Below, piece after piece: positions 29,831 through 38,670 of a stretch of 64,000 nt of DNA. The stretch comes from Pseudomonas sp. P5_109 (GTDB lineage Bacteria > Pseudomonadota > Gammaproteobacteria > Pseudomonadales > Pseudomonadaceae), in contig NZ_CP125380.1 of NCBI RefSeq assembly GCF_034009455.1, forward strand, positions 241,501-305,500, in the 5' to 3' direction. Position numbers and translations under genes: made by a program. The notes under the pieces are model-generated. The model ran no database searches. It was not told the DNA's origin and worked only from the letters and a program-made list of their open reading frames with translations. Every line of letters starts with the position of its first letter. Position 1 is the first letter of the stretch.

Positions 29831-30937
29831 ATGACCACGTTGAACAGCACCCCTCGCGCCGACGGCTTCTACATGCCGGCCGAATGGGCACCCCAAACCC
29901 AGACCTGGATGATCTGGCCCGAGCGCCCGGACAACTGGCGCCTGGGTGGCAAGCCGGCGCAAGCCGCGCACGTGGCAGTGGCCAAGGCCATCGCCCGTTT
30001 CGAACCGGTGACCGTGGCGGTTTCCGCCGGCCAGTACGAAAACGCCCGTGCCCGCCTGGACGTGCCGAATATTCGTGTGGTGGAAATGTCCAGCGACGAC
30101 GCCTGGGTCCGCGACACCGGCCCGACTTTCGTCATCAACAACAATGGCGAAGTCCGTGGCGTGAACTGGGACTTCAATTCGTGGGGCGGTTTCGACGGCG
30201 GCCTGTATTCGCCGTGGAACCGTGACTCCCAGGTCGGTGGCAAGATCCTCGAGATCGAGCGCAGCCCGCGCTACCGCACCGAAGGTTTCGTGCTGGAAGG
30301 CGGCTCGATTCACGTCGATGGCGAAGGCACCCTGATCACCACCGAAGAATGCCTGCTCAACCGCAATCGCAACCCGCACATGAACCGCGCGGAAATCGAA
30401 GCGGTCCTGAGTGCGAACCTGGCTGTGGATAAAATCATCTGGCTGCCGGACGGCTTGTTCAACGACGAAACCGACGGCCATGTGGATAACTTCTGCTGCT
30501 ACGTGCGCCCGGGTGAAGTGCTGCTGGCCTGGACAGATGATCCGCAGGACCCGAACTACCCACGTTGCCAGGCCGCGATGAAAGTGCTGCAAAGCAGCAC
30601 CGACGCCAAGGGTCGCCCGTTCACGGTGCACAAGATGCCGATTCCGGGTCCGTTGTTTGCGACTGAAGAAGAGTGCGCCGGTGTCGATCCGGTCGATGGC
30701 ACTCAGGAACGTAACCCGACGGTTCGTCTGGCCGGTTCCTACGTGAACTTCCTGATCGTCAACGGCGGCATCATCGCGCCGTGCTTCGACGACCCGCAGG
30801 ACGGCCCGGCCAGGGAGATCCTGCAGAACCTGTTCCCACAGCATGAAGTGGTGATGGTGCCTGGTCGCGAACTGTTACTGGGGGGCGGCAATATTCACTG
30901 CCTTACCCAGCAGCAACCCGCGCCACACAAGGAGTGA
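29831..30937 (+). CDS. aguA: Agmatine deiminase
   Basis: Hydrolyses agmatine to N-carbamoylputrescine and ammonia in arginine decarboxylase-derived polyamine breakdown. The 368-residue length is typical. The substrate-binding [13 protein letters not shown], the active-site region [10 protein letters not shown] and [12 protein letters not shown], and the nucleophilic C357 in [10 protein letters not shown] are all present. The usual partner aguB (N-carbamoylputrescine amidase) is not adjacent in this window. A terminator follows. Confidence 0.95.
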   Translation: MTTLNSTPRADGFYMPAEWAPQTQTWMIWPERPDNWRLGGKPAQAAHVAVAKAIARFEPVTVAVSAGQYENARARLDVPNIRVVEMSSDDAWVRDTGPTFVINNNGEVRGVNWDFNSWGGFDGGLYSPWNRDSQVGGKILEIERSPRYRTEGFVLEGGSIHVDGEGTLITTEECLLNRNRNPHMNRAEIEAVLSANLAVDKIIWLPDGLFNDETDGHVDNFCCYVRPGEVLLAWTDDPQDPNYPRCQAAMKVLQSSTDAKGRPFTVHKMPIPGPLFATEEECAGVDPVDGTQERNPTVRLAGSYVNFLIVNGGIIAPCFDDPQDGPAREILQNLFPQHEVVMVPGRELLLGGGNIHCLTQQQPAPHKE

Positions 30938-31006
30938 GTGAGGTTGTAACAGCTTGAGTTGATTGCAAAATCCCACAAGCTGTCGATCAGCCTGCTGCTT
31001 TGCACA

Positions 31007-31041
31007 GAGCCCGCAGCCCTCAAGGGTTGCGGGCTTTTTTG
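31007..31041 (+). terminator. Terminator of aguA
   Basis: Stem agcccgcaaccc-like (agcccgcagccct/agggttgcgggct) followed by T6. Confidence 0.85.
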
Positions 31042-31180
31042 TATCCACTTGCCCACACTTCCGAAACCTTGGCACAGCTCTTGTATCTCTGCTGTTGTAA
31101 CTCGGGGAGGGGAGGACTTCGATGTTCTGTCATAAACCTTGGATAAGTTAGCCGCTCACAAACCGGGAGAGAGCGCTGAA

Positions 31181-31393
31181 ATGAACGCCGAAGTGAACGT
31201 AGTGAGCGACAAGGCGTTGCATCCCCTGGCAGTAAATAGCGAATCGCTCCAGATTCTGGCGCACTGGTTCAAGTCCAATGGAATGCGTCAGATCAGCGAA
31301 ACTGATCCGCGCCGGACGATGATCGAGCGTTACCCTGCTGGCTTGTTCAGCGAGGCGGAACTGGATGCGTTGTGGGATGTGATGGAAGGATAA
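31181..31393 (+). CDS. Small uncharacterised protein, 70 residues
   Basis: Starts at the ATG at 31181 (MNAEVNVVSDKALHPLAVNS), which follows GGGAGAG; a 14-residue upstream extension is possible. The conserved-looking core LQILAHWFKSNGMRQISETD followed by PRRTMIERYPAGLFSEAELDALWDVMEG suggests a small helical protein. It has its own terminator, and ribosome binding site and codon use look like a real gene. I do not recognise a family or function. Confidence 0.7.
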   Translation: MNAEVNVVSDKALHPLAVNSESLQILAHWFKSNGMRQISETDPRRTMIERYPAGLFSEAELDALWDVMEG

Positions 31394-31417
31394 GAAGAAT
31401 AACAACGGATTGATCAG

Positions 31418-31453
31418 AAAAAGCGCTGCCGGGATGGCAGCGCTTTTTTTTTC
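31418..31453 (+). terminator. Terminator of the 70-residue protein gene
   Basis: Stem aaagcgctgcc/ggcagcgctttt with a long T-run. Confidence 0.9.
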
Positions 31454-31468
31454 AACGCGCTAAACCTT

Positions 31469-31557
31469 GTGGGAGCGGGCTTGCTCGCGAAAGCGGTGTA
31501 TCAGCAAAGTTGATATCGGCTGACACGACGCCTTCGCGAGCAAGCCCGCTCCCACAG
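31469..31557. repeat. REP doublet, gcgggctt-type
   Basis: Inverted tgtgggagcgggcttgctcg arms, next to the 3' end of the receptor gene. Confidence 0.88.
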
Positions 31558-31572
31558 GTTTTTGTGTTGCGG

Positions 31573-33678
31573 TCAGAAACTGTAGGTCCCCGTCACCACC
31601 AGGCTACGCGGTGCCCCCGGCTGGATCTGGAATGCACTGGTCGCCGAGGAGTAATAGGTCTTGTCAGTGATATTGTTCAGCGCCGCGCGCACATCCCAAT
31701 CTTTCTGACGGAAACCGGCCAACGCATCCCAGCGGCCATAGCCCGGCAACACGGTGGTGTTGAGGTTGTCGGCATAGCGGTCGCCGACCAGGGTCAGCCC
31801 GGTTTCGGCGTACCAGCCCATTTCCGGTTTCCAGGTCAGGAACAGGCTGGCGTTGTGCTTGGCCACGTTGTTGATGCGCTTGCCTTCCAGGCCGTTGTTG
31901 TCCTTCTCGATCGTCGCGTCCTGCAGACCCACGCCACCGCGCATGTACCAGTTGCCGATAATCTTTCCGGCAGCAGTCAGCTCGATCCCGCGAGAGCGTT
32001 GCAGCCCGGACAGCAGGGTAATGTTCGGGTTGTTCGGGTCGCTGGTGCGGCGGTTGTAGAGTTCCAACTCATAGATCGCCAGCGTGGTGCTCAAGCGATC
32101 GTCGAGCCAATCACTCTTCACGCCGATTTCCTTCTGCTTGGTCAGCTCGGGGCTCAGGTCGTTACTGTTGCCGGCCGCACCCGGGGTGATGCCGATCAAG
32201 CCACCGCCGACCGGCGAGAATGTCTTGCTCCAGGAGGCGTAGAAGGAGTGATTTTGCAGCGGTGTCCAGACCACGCCAACGCGGGGGCTGGTGCTGTGGC
32301 TGTCACTGTCTTCGGAAATATTGCGCACCTTGTTGGTCGACTCGATATCGAACGTGTCGTAGCGCAGGCCGGCGAGCAATTGCCATTGGTCGTTCAGGCG
32401 CAGTTGATCCTGCACATACACCGCGCGGCTCTCGACCTCGGTGTGGGTGTTGCTCGACACCACCATGCGCCCGGTATGGCGCAAATTGCGGTCGGGGGTG
32501 TACAGGTCCAGTGCTGGCACCGCTGAACTGCCCGGCCCGGAAGTGGCGGCGTTGTACAGCAGCGGGTCGCGGCGCTGGCTGCCGATTTCGATGCCGGTGA
32601 GCAGGCGGTGCTCCAGGCCGAAGGTATCGAAGCCACCTTCGAGCTCGACGTTGTTGTAGACGTTGCGGGTGTTCAGGTCCTGCTGCCAGTGCTGGCGTGT
32701 GACCTTGTTGGTGGCCGGGACGTAGCCGGTCAGGTAGGTATTGTCGAAATCGCTGTCGAGCTTGAATACGCCCAGGGTCTGGCGCAGTTGCCAGTTGTCG
32801 CTCAGTTCATAAGTGAGTTTCGAGCGCAGGGATTGCGCCTTGTCGTCGATGAAATCGTTTTCGCTGCCGTAGGTGGTATCACGTCCCACGTCGGCCGGGC
32901 GACCGTTTACGCCGGGGATGCCACGATCAGGCGTGCGGTTGTAGCGGCTGTATTCGTACTGCACCAACCAGTTCAGGTCGGGTGTCAGCTGCCAGCTCAT
33001 GGAGGGTGCGAACAATTGGCGATTGCCGCTCACGCCATCGCGGAAGCTGTTCTCGTCCATGTTGCCCATGTTCAGGCGCAGGCTGATGTTCTCAGTGGGG
33101 TCGGTGCTGAGGTCGGCATAGAGGCTGCGTAAGTCTTCGCTGCCACCTTGGGCTTCGATGGTCGAGCGGCGACCGAACTCGGGCAGCTTGCTCACTCGGT
33201 TGACGATCCCGCCCTGGCTGCCACGGCCATACAACACGGCGGCGGGGCCTTTTAAAACGTCGATGCGTTCGATGTTGTGCAGGTCGCGCACGTACTGGCT
33301 GTCGTCGCGGATACCATCGAGATAGAAGTCGTTGCTGGCGTCGAAACCACGGATGCGCAAGCTATCGAAGCGAGTGTCGGCGCCGCTGCTGACGTTGGGG
33401 ATGCCACTGAGTGCGGTGCCCAGATCGTTGCTGCCGTAATCCATCACGTTCGAGGTTTTGATCGAGTCGATGGCTTGTGGCACGTAGCGCACCGGTGTAG
33501 CAGTCCGGGTCGCCGTGCTGGTTTGGGTCACGCGCGGGTCGTCGGCTTCAGCTTCGGCGCTGATCGATGTGGCAGGTAGGGTGGTCGGTGCAGCGTAGGA
33601 AAAACCGGCAGACAACAAGGCAGAGAGCCCAAGACTGTAGGGCGCAAGGCGAAAAGGGGCAGGCATTGAAGAGCGCAT
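31573..33678 (-). CDS. TonB-dependent siderophore receptor
   Basis: Outer-membrane receptor of about 701 residues that imports a ferric siderophore using TonB energy. A signal peptide (MPAPFRLAPYSLGLSALLSA, from a possible second start at residue 5) is followed by a plug domain (VPQAIDSIKTSNVMDYGS, FDSLRIRGFDASNDFYLDGI, VLKGPAAVLYGRGSQGGIVN) and a 22-strand barrel ending in the aromatic terminus GTYSF. The TonB box is presumably near the mature N-terminus. No signalling (STN) extension is present, so it should not act through an ECF sigma factor. The plug resembles the catecholate/Fiu-PiuA type; the ligand is not certain. A Fur-like site lies upstream. Confidence 0.9.
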   Translation of the reverse strand: MRSSMPAPFRLAPYSLGLSALLSAGFSYAAPTTLPATSISAEAEADDPRVTQTSTATRTATPVRYVPQAIDSIKTSNVMDYGSNDLGTALSGIPNVSSGADTRFDSLRIRGFDASNDFYLDGIRDDSQYVRDLHNIERIDVLKGPAAVLYGRGSQGGIVNRVSKLPEFGRRSTIEAQGGSEDLRSLYADLSTDPTENISLRLNMGNMDENSFRDGVSGNRQLFAPSMSWQLTPDLNWLVQYEYSRYNRTPDRGIPGVNGRPADVGRDTTYGSENDFIDDKAQSLRSKLTYELSDNWQLRQTLGVFKLDSDFDNTYLTGYVPATNKVTRQHWQQDLNTRNVYNNVELEGGFDTFGLEHRLLTGIEIGSQRRDPLLYNAATSGPGSSAVPALDLYTPDRNLRHTGRMVVSSNTHTEVESRAVYVQDQLRLNDQWQLLAGLRYDTFDIESTNKVRNISEDSDSHSTSPRVGVVWTPLQNHSFYASWSKTFSPVGGGLIGITPGAAGNSNDLSPELTKQKEIGVKSDWLDDRLSTTLAIYELELYNRRTSDPNNPNITLLSGLQRSRGIELTAAGKIIGNWYMRGGVGLQDATIEKDNNGLEGKRINNVAKHNASLFLTWKPEMGWYAETGLTLVGDRYADNLNTTVLPGYGRWDALAGFRQKDWDVRAALNNITDKTYYSSATSAFQIQPGAPRSLVVTGTYSF

Positions 33679-33752
33679 CCGTTGGATTTTTAGGTTGAAA
33701 CGTGCAGGAGGCGCGAATAGTAATGCTTGTCATTTGCCGTCGTTAGTTGTTA

Positions 33753-33771
33753 TTGATAATTAGTCTCATTT
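33753..33771 (-). promoter_or_regulatory. Candidate Fur box
   Basis: ttgataattagtctcattt matches the GATAAT-type repeat of the Fur consensus in two of three hexamers and lies about 80 bp upstream of the TonB receptor start. Iron repression is expected for such a gene. Confidence 0.55.
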
Positions 33772-33929
33772 GATTGTTTCGATTTGTGTCTGAATCAATA
33801 CAAAGGGTTTACGCAATCATTCGACCGATTCAAGCAACAGACTGAAAGCCAATCCGGCGTTTTTCCAGGACCGCTGTGGCACTAATCTGCCGACATCGAA
33901 TTTTTCCCAATTTCTGTCGGAGCTTTCCC

Positions 33930-34601
33930 ATGATCCTGCATTACATCTACGACCCCTTGTGCGGTTGGTGCTACGGCGCAAAACCGCTGGTGCAAGCCGC
34001 CCAGACAGTACTGCCCGTGATTGCCCATGGCGGCGGCATGATGACCGGTGCCAATCGGCAAAAGGTTTCGCCGCAACTGCGCAGCTACGTCATCCCTCAT
34101 GACCGGCGCATTGCCGAATACAGCGGGCAGCCGTTCGGCGAGGCCTATTTCGAAGGTTTGCTGCGTGATCACACCGCCGTGTTCGACTCGGCGCCACCCA
34201 TCGCCGCGGTGCTGGCTGCCGAGCAAATGGCAGGTCGCGGGCTGGAGTTATTGGGGCGTTTGCAAAGTGCTCACTACGTGGAAGGGCGCCGCATTGCCGA
34301 CGAATCGGTCCTGTTTGAACTGGCCCACGGCATGGCGCTGGACCCTCAAGCGTTCGAAAGCGCCTTCAGGGCGGCCGACACCGAAGGTCATATCAGGAAC
34401 AGCCGGGCTTTCCTGGCAAAAGTGGGCGGTCAGGGTTTTCCGACCCTGGTGCTGGAGCACAATGACCAATTCACCCTGGTCGATATCGGGCCATGGCTGG
34501 ACAAACCCCAGGCATTTGCACAGTGGCTGGGTCAGTCGCTTGCGGATCGGGACTCATCCAGTTCCGTAGTGGCCTGCGGGCTCGAAGGGTGCGTCGATTG
34601 A
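33930..34601 (+). CDS. DsbA-family thioredoxin-like protein
   Basis: A 223-residue cytosolic DsbA-like protein with an N-terminal CGWC active site (MILHYIYDPLCGWCYGAKPL) and the family's central helical insertion. No signal peptide is visible, so unlike DsbA it should act in the cytoplasm, as FrnE-type oxidoreductases do. The ATG at 33930 follows GGAGCTTTCCC; an 18-residue upstream extension lacks that. It is divergent from the TonB receptor and monocistronic. Confidence 0.85.
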   Translation: MILHYIYDPLCGWCYGAKPLVQAAQTVLPVIAHGGGMMTGANRQKVSPQLRSYVIPHDRRIAEYSGQPFGEAYFEGLLRDHTAVFDSAPPIAAVLAAEQMAGRGLELLGRLQSAHYVEGRRIADESVLFELAHGMALDPQAFESAFRAADTEGHIRNSRAFLAKVGGQGFPTLVLEHNDQFTLVDIGPWLDKPQAFAQWLGQSLADRDSSSSVVACGLEGCVD

Positions 34602-34738
34602 ATATTCCTGCCGCGTAAAGCAGATTCTTAGACGTTTTTTGCCTATTTGTAGAAGATTCATGAAATTGACACACCGTTAAGGGCGCGGCTACGATTCGGC
34701 CCAACGCCTGTGGCCGACCGCCACGACTCAAAAACAAT

Positions 34739-34776
34739 AAAAGGCCCGCCGCGAGAAATCGTGGGCGGGCCTTTTT
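34739..34776 (+). terminator. Terminator between DsbA-like gene and OprD porin
   Basis: Stem aaggcccgcc/gggcgggcctt followed by T5. Confidence 0.88.
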
Positions 34777-34846
34777 GTTTTCGCTTTGAAATAAGAGCGC
34801 GATAGCGCCATTTCGGCCGTTCGACACAGCGCGTATCAACCGTATT

Positions 34847-34864
34847 AAGGAAAAAAACAAAATG
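34847..34864 (+). promoter_or_regulatory. A-rich Hfq/Crc-like track at the porin start
   Basis: aaggaaaaaaacaaaatg combines the ribosome binding site with an A-rich track next to the start codon, a common target for Hfq/Crc in Pseudomonas uptake genes. Inference only. Confidence 0.35.
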
Positions 34865-36148
34865 TTGAACAAGCGAATCAGCCTGATCGCTCTGGGGATT
34901 TTGAGCGCTTCACAGGCCATGGCGAACGACCAGGCCGAATCCAAGGGTTTTGTTGAAGACAGCAGCCTCAAAGTGCTGCTGCGCAATGCCTACATGAACC
35001 GTGATTACAAAGACGGCAACCCGGACAAATCCGAGTGGGGCCAGGCGGCCATCGGTACGTTCTCGTCCGGCTTCACCCAAGGCACCGTGGGTGTGGGTGT
35101 GGACGCTTTCGGCCTGTACGCGCTGAACCTGGAGCGCAGCGAAGACCGTAGCGGCGCCCAAGGCATCGACTTCTTCAAGAAGGGCGACAGCGGCCAGCCG
35201 GCTGACGACCTGTCCAAGGGCGGCGCGGCGATCAAGTTCCGCCTGTCCAGCACCACCCTGACCTACGGCGACCAGATGCCGGCCCTGCCGGTGCTGAACT
35301 ACGACAACTCGCGCCTGCTGCCGGAAAGCTACACCGGTACTTTGATCACCTCCAAGGAAATCAAAGGCCTGCAACTGGACGCCGGTCGCTTCACCGCCGA
35401 ATCGCGCAAAAGCGCTGAAGGCCGTGACAGCGGTGGCTTGAAGTCGATCAACGTATTGGGCGGTAGCTACCAGTTCACCGAACAATTCAAGGCCGCGCTG
35501 TACGCTTCCGACGTCGAAGACGTGCTGAAGAAGCAATACGTGAACGCCAACTACGTGTTCCCGATCGACAAGGATCAGTCCCTGACCCTGGACTTCAACG
35601 GCTACCGCACCAAGCTGGACGATTCCTACGTCCGCGACAACGGTATCACCGGCGACGACAACAAGATCTGGAGCCTGGCCGCCACCTTCATCACCGGCCC
35701 GCACTCGTTCACCCTCGCGCACCAACGCAGCACCGGCGACAGCAACCTGGGCTACGCCTACGGCGGCTACCAGAAAGATCAAGGTCGCGTCGGCGACGGT
35801 GGCAACACCATCTACCTGGCGAACTCCTACTGGTCCGACTTCAACGCCGAAGACGAACGCAGCTGGCAGCTCGGCTACGGCCTGGACTTCAGCACCTTCG
35901 GTGTGCCGGGCCTGAGCTACAACTTCGCCTACGTGCGCGGTGACAACATCACCACCTCCACCAGCGAAGGCGGCACCGAACGCGAGATCTTCAACCAGAT
36001 CAAATACGTCGTCCAAAGCGGCCCGGCCAAAGACCTCAGCGTGAAACTGCGCAGCTCGGTCCTGCGCGTGTCGCAGAAGTCGAGCGAGTACAACGTCAGC
36101 GGTAACGAAGTGCGTGTGTTTGTGGATTACCCGATCAATATTTTCTGA
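34862..36148 (+). CDS. OprD-family outer membrane porin
   Basis: A 428-residue substrate-selective porin. The signal peptide (MLNKRISLIALGILSASQAM, cut after MANDQA) precedes an 18-strand barrel with family blocks FVEDSSLKVLLRNAYMNRDY, GLYALNLERSEDRSGAQGI, RFTAESRKSAEGRDSG and the C-terminal EVRVFVDYPINIF. It belongs to the OprD/OprE/OprQ superfamily; substrate cannot be told from sequence. Terminators flank the gene, so it is monocistronic. Confidence 0.92.
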   Translation: MLNKRISLIALGILSASQAMANDQAESKGFVEDSSLKVLLRNAYMNRDYKDGNPDKSEWGQAAIGTFSSGFTQGTVGVGVDAFGLYALNLERSEDRSGAQGIDFFKKGDSGQPADDLSKGGAAIKFRLSSTTLTYGDQMPALPVLNYDNSRLLPESYTGTLITSKEIKGLQLDAGRFTAESRKSAEGRDSGGLKSINVLGGSYQFTEQFKAALYASDVEDVLKKQYVNANYVFPIDKDQSLTLDFNGYRTKLDDSYVRDNGITGDDNKIWSLAATFITGPHSFTLAHQRSTGDSNLGYAYGGYQKDQGRVGDGGNTIYLANSYWSDFNAEDERSWQLGYGLDFSTFGVPGLSYNFAYVRGDNITTSTSEGGTEREIFNQIKYVVQSGPAKDLSVKLRSSVLRVSQKSSEYNVSGNEVRVFVDYPINIF

Positions 36149-36198
36149 TGATGGGTTGCGGGGTTGAGGCCTGATGCAAGGCTGAGAAAAAAGAAGAA

Positions 36199-36223
36199 GC
36201 CCCGACTGGTTCGGGGCATTTTT
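36199..36223 (+). terminator. Terminator of the OprD-family gene
   Basis: Stem gccccga/tcggggc followed by a T-run. Confidence 0.85.
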
Positions 36224-36239
36224 GTGCTATTGATTTTCT

Positions 36240-36370
36240 CATGTCGCCGAAAATCGATTTCGGTAACACGTCTTTTGAACGTGTCGTCCGCGGCGACATG
36301 TTCGGAAGACGTGTCGCAAAAAGTGAAAAATTGCGACACGTTAAGGCCTCATGTCTACACTAGCGACATG
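36240..36370. promoter_or_regulatory. Repeated CRTGTCGC operator-like region before fic
   Basis: Six copies of CRTGTCGY or its complement lie at 36240, 36280, 36293, 36310, 36333 and 36363. The pair at 36310 and 36333 extends to a perfect 10-bp inverted repeat (cgtgtcgcaa/ttgcgacacg). The array covers the only promoter space for the Fic gene and ends about 50 bp before its start, suggesting cooperative repression. Confidence 0.6.
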
Positions 36371-36422
36371 AGAGAAGCCTTCTTCTGCTCAAAAAACATA
36401 CAAAATGATCAGGGTCGCATCC

Positions 36423-37547
36423 ATGAATGAACCGCTGCTGCCATGGCAGGCTGACAGGCCATATAACCAACTTCCGCTGCTGCCACCAGGAACTGAGCTG
36501 GAAACACGTGCAGTTCTCAAGAAATGTATTGAGGCACGCACCGCATTGGCCGAGTTGAAACAGGCAGCAGAGTTGATTCCGAACCAGACGGTCTTGATCA
36601 ATACAATTCCCCTGCTGGAAGCCAAAGACAGCTCGGAAATAGAAAGCATCGTTACCACCACGGATTTGCTGTTTCAGCATGCCCAAGACACGGAAAACCA
36701 TGCAGACCCTGCGACCAAGGAAGCGTTGCGCTATCGAACAGCGCTCAATCAAGGCTTCCGGTCTCTAACGGAAAGACCGCTATCGACTAACACCGCTGTA
36801 GAAATCTGCCGCACGCTGAAAGGGGCGCAACTGGATATCCGCCGTACGCCGGGAACACAGCTTGCGAATGACCGAACGGGTGAAGTCATCTACACCCCGC
36901 CTGAAGGGGAAGAACATCTGCGTAACCTCCTGGCCAACTGGGAGCGTTTTCTGCACAACGAAACCGATCTCGACCCCCTCGTTCGTATGGCAGTCGGACA
37001 CTACCAATTTGAGGCCATTCATCCTTTTGTCGACGGCAACGGCCGGACGGGGCGGGTCCTCAATACTTTGTTCTTGATCCAGGAAGGTCTGCTGAACCTG
37101 CCGATCCTCTACCTCAGTCGCTACATCATTGCCCAGCGTGCTGATTACTACCGGCTCCTGCTGGAGGTGACGACTAAACAGGCGTGGGAGCCATGGTTGC
37201 TGTTTATGTTGAGTGCAGTAGAAGAAACTGCTCGGTGGACCACAGCCAAGATTGCCGCAATCCGAGCATTGTCTGAACACACCACTCAATTCGTACGTGA
37301 TCAGCTACCCAAAACCTATTCGCGCGAGTTGGTAGATGTCATCTTCGAGCAGCCCTACTGCCGCATCAGTAACGTGGTCGACAAGAAAGTTGCACAACGG
37401 CAGGCTGCATCACGTCACCTCAAAGAACTGGTCGCCATTGGAGTTCTGGAAGAGATTCAGGTGGGCAAGGAGAAACTTTTCATTCATCCGAAGCTGATGC
37501 GGTTACTCACACGTGACGATAATGAATTCAAACACTACGTCGGCTAA
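36423..37547 (+). CDS. Fic family protein (AMPylase-type)
   Basis: A 374-residue Fic-domain protein that probably transfers AMP or another NMP to a target. The catalytic motif HPFVDGNGRTGR is intact. An N-terminal inhibitory-helix segment resembling the class II motif is visible (DSSEIESIVTTTDLLF), with S where G or N follows the inhibitory glutamate. The C-terminal 90 residues are a winged-helix type (VDVIFEQPYCRISNVVDKKV) common in Fic/DOC_N proteins. I chose MNEPLLPWQADRPY because CAGGG precedes it; an ATG 18 bases earlier is possible. No antitoxin gene is adjacent. Host or mobile origin is unclear, but the unusual promoter hints at tight control. Confidence 0.88.
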   Translation: MNEPLLPWQADRPYNQLPLLPPGTELETRAVLKKCIEARTALAELKQAAELIPNQTVLINTIPLLEAKDSSEIESIVTTTDLLFQHAQDTENHADPATKEALRYRTALNQGFRSLTERPLSTNTAVEICRTLKGAQLDIRRTPGTQLANDRTGEVIYTPPEGEEHLRNLLANWERFLHNETDLDPLVRMAVGHYQFEAIHPFVDGNGRTGRVLNTLFLIQEGLLNLPILYLSRYIIAQRADYYRLLLEVTTKQAWEPWLLFMLSAVEETARWTTAKIAAIRALSEHTTQFVRDQLPKTYSRELVDVIFEQPYCRISNVVDKKVAQRQAASRHLKELVAIGVLEEIQVGKEKLFIHPKLMRLLTRDDNEFKHYVG

Positions 37548-37567
37548 AGCACGTGAGCCGATACGAG

Positions 37568-37595
37568 AAAGCCCCGAACGAATCGGGGCTTTTTC
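37568..37595 (+). terminator. Terminator of the Fic gene
   Basis: Stem aaagccccga/tcggggcttt followed by T-rich sequence. Confidence 0.88.
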
Positions 37596-37625
37596 TTTTT
37601 CGCGCACCGGGTTTTCGTGACGACG

Positions 37626-37907
37626 TTACTGACAGCGATTGTTCACCGGCGCATCCAACACCTTCACCACATCATCGATGATCGCCTTACTCATATCCTG
37701 CAAAAAATGCGACGCCCAGGCGTGCCGATCAGTATCGCGAACCATGGCCGCGTCTGATGCGAGCAGCTTGGCAACGTGGAGTAGATCGGAAGCGTGGTAG
37801 AGAGCCTGGATAACCGGAACGCCAGCGTTGACGCGAAACAGCGGTTCGTTGGCGTGGAAGGAGAAGTGGGTGAGGCCGATGGTTTTCAGATCTTGGGGAT
37901 TGGTCAT
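37626..37907 (-). CDS. DUF3077 family protein
   Basis: A 93-residue protein with the DUF3077-like core LFRVNAGVPVIQALYHASDL followed by LHVAKLLASDAAM. The function of the family is unknown; proteins of this type are abundant in Pseudomonas. Its ATG overlaps the stop codon of a 38-residue upstream reading frame (ATGA), and its GGAGGT ribosome binding site lies inside that frame, so translation is coupled to the leader. The leader in turn lies under a C4-like antisense RNA element. This regulatory layout recalls the icd-ant genes of phage P1. Confidence 0.72.
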   Translation of the reverse strand: MTNPQDLKTIGLTHFSFHANEPLFRVNAGVPVIQALYHASDLLHVAKLLASDAAMVRDTDRHAWASHFLQDMSKAIIDDVVKVLDAPVNNRCQ

Positions 37908-38020
37908 TGGGCACCTCCGCTGATTGGGAGGAATTGAGTATTTGCATGCCTTCGAAGAAGGGGCGGCGTTGATACAAAGAACGTGAAAACACAGATTTTG
38001 GACGAATCAATTTTATACAT
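37904..38020 (-). CDS. Leader peptide coupled to DUF3077 gene
   Basis: A 38-residue reading frame starting MYKIDSSKICVFTFFV and ending in an ATGA overlap with the DUF3077 gene. It has a good ribosome binding site (AACGATAGGAGCTCGACC before ATG). That site is complementary to a loop of the C4-like RNA: 38029-38037 against 38106-38114, nine pairs with one G-U. A leader with this position and coupling corresponds to icd of phage P1, whose translation C4 RNA blocks. The peptide sequence itself may be irrelevant. Too short for most gene callers. Confidence 0.6.
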   Translation of the reverse strand: MYKIDSSKICVFTFFVSTPPLLRRHANTQFLPISGGAQ

Positions 38021-38073
38021 GGTCGAGCTCCTATCGTTGAGGAACTGCCACGAACCGTCGCCAAACGATTATG

Positions 38074-38152
38074 GGTGGCAGCTGTGCGCAGGTTGGCGAA
38101 CCGGGACAATAGGAACCCGGCAGACCCGAAGGTCTCCCGCGCACAGCTACCA
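38074..38152 (-). ncRNA. C4-like antisense RNA element, copy 2
   Basis: The minus strand folds into an outer stem (38075-38089 with 38139-38152) closing two arms, one with gggagaccttcgggtctgcc. Loop b' (38093-38099) is complementary to 38058-38064 and to 38229-38235; loop a' (38106-38114) is complementary to the leader ribosome binding site and to 38211-38218. The upstream T8 tract near 38174-38180, within a hairpin-T context, marks a probable boundary. The match to phage C4 RNA is by structure and layout; no covariance search was run. Confidence 0.65.
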
Positions 38153-38261
38153 TAACGGGAAAATACGAGCGAAAAAAAACGCCAGCAATCGTTATGGTGG
38201 CGCCTGTGCGCCTATTGTTTGGGTCGGGTCGCCAAACCCGGTCGCTGATTTTGCAGCGATG

Positions 38262-38292
38262 TGGGCAGCCTAGCGTGGGGCAGGGCGATTCG
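38262..38292 (-). promoter_or_regulatory. Candidate promoter of C4-like copy 2
   Basis: On the minus strand TTGCGA, a 17-bp spacer and TAGGCT lie just ahead of the conserved hairpin tcgctgcaaaatcagcga and the C4-like unit. Confidence 0.4.
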
Positions 38293-38448
38293 CAACCTAG
38301 GATCTTGGCCAACAGGGCTTGTCAACTCATTACACCACGTAACGAATGAAGTTCCCGCCCCCACCTTTATCCCCTCCCGCCAACCCCATACATTCATCTC
38401 CAACGCCTCTCCCATCATCCCGACGGGAAGGTCACTGGAGTTTCCCTC

Positions 38449-38670
38449 ATGCCTTTCGTAACCGTACGCATCACCCGCGATGGTGTTACCACTGAGCAGA
38501 AAGCTCAGGTGATTGCCGAAATCACAGAAACACTGGAGCGCGTCCTCAATAAACGCCCTGACCTGACCCACATCGTGATCGAGGAAGTCGACACCGATAA
38601 CTGGGGCTACGCCGGGATCACCACCACCCAGTACCGCAAGCAACTGGCCGAGGCGGAGGGGAAGTCATGA
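38449..38670 (+). CDS. 4-oxalocrotonate tautomerase-like enzyme
   Basis: A 73-residue tautomerase with the catalytic amino-terminal proline directly after Met (MPFVTVRITRDGVTTEQKAQ). Length is a little over the classic 62 residues because of a C-terminal tail. Its stop overlaps the next gene's start (ATGA), so it is translationally coupled to a DsbA-like oxidoreductase. A TGGAG ribosome binding site precedes it. The substrate is unknown; such enzymes also act on unsaturated acids in detoxification. Confidence 0.88.
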   Translation: MPFVTVRITRDGVTTEQKAQVIAEITETLERVLNKRPDLTHIVIEEVDTDNWGYAGITTTQYRKQLAEAEGKS

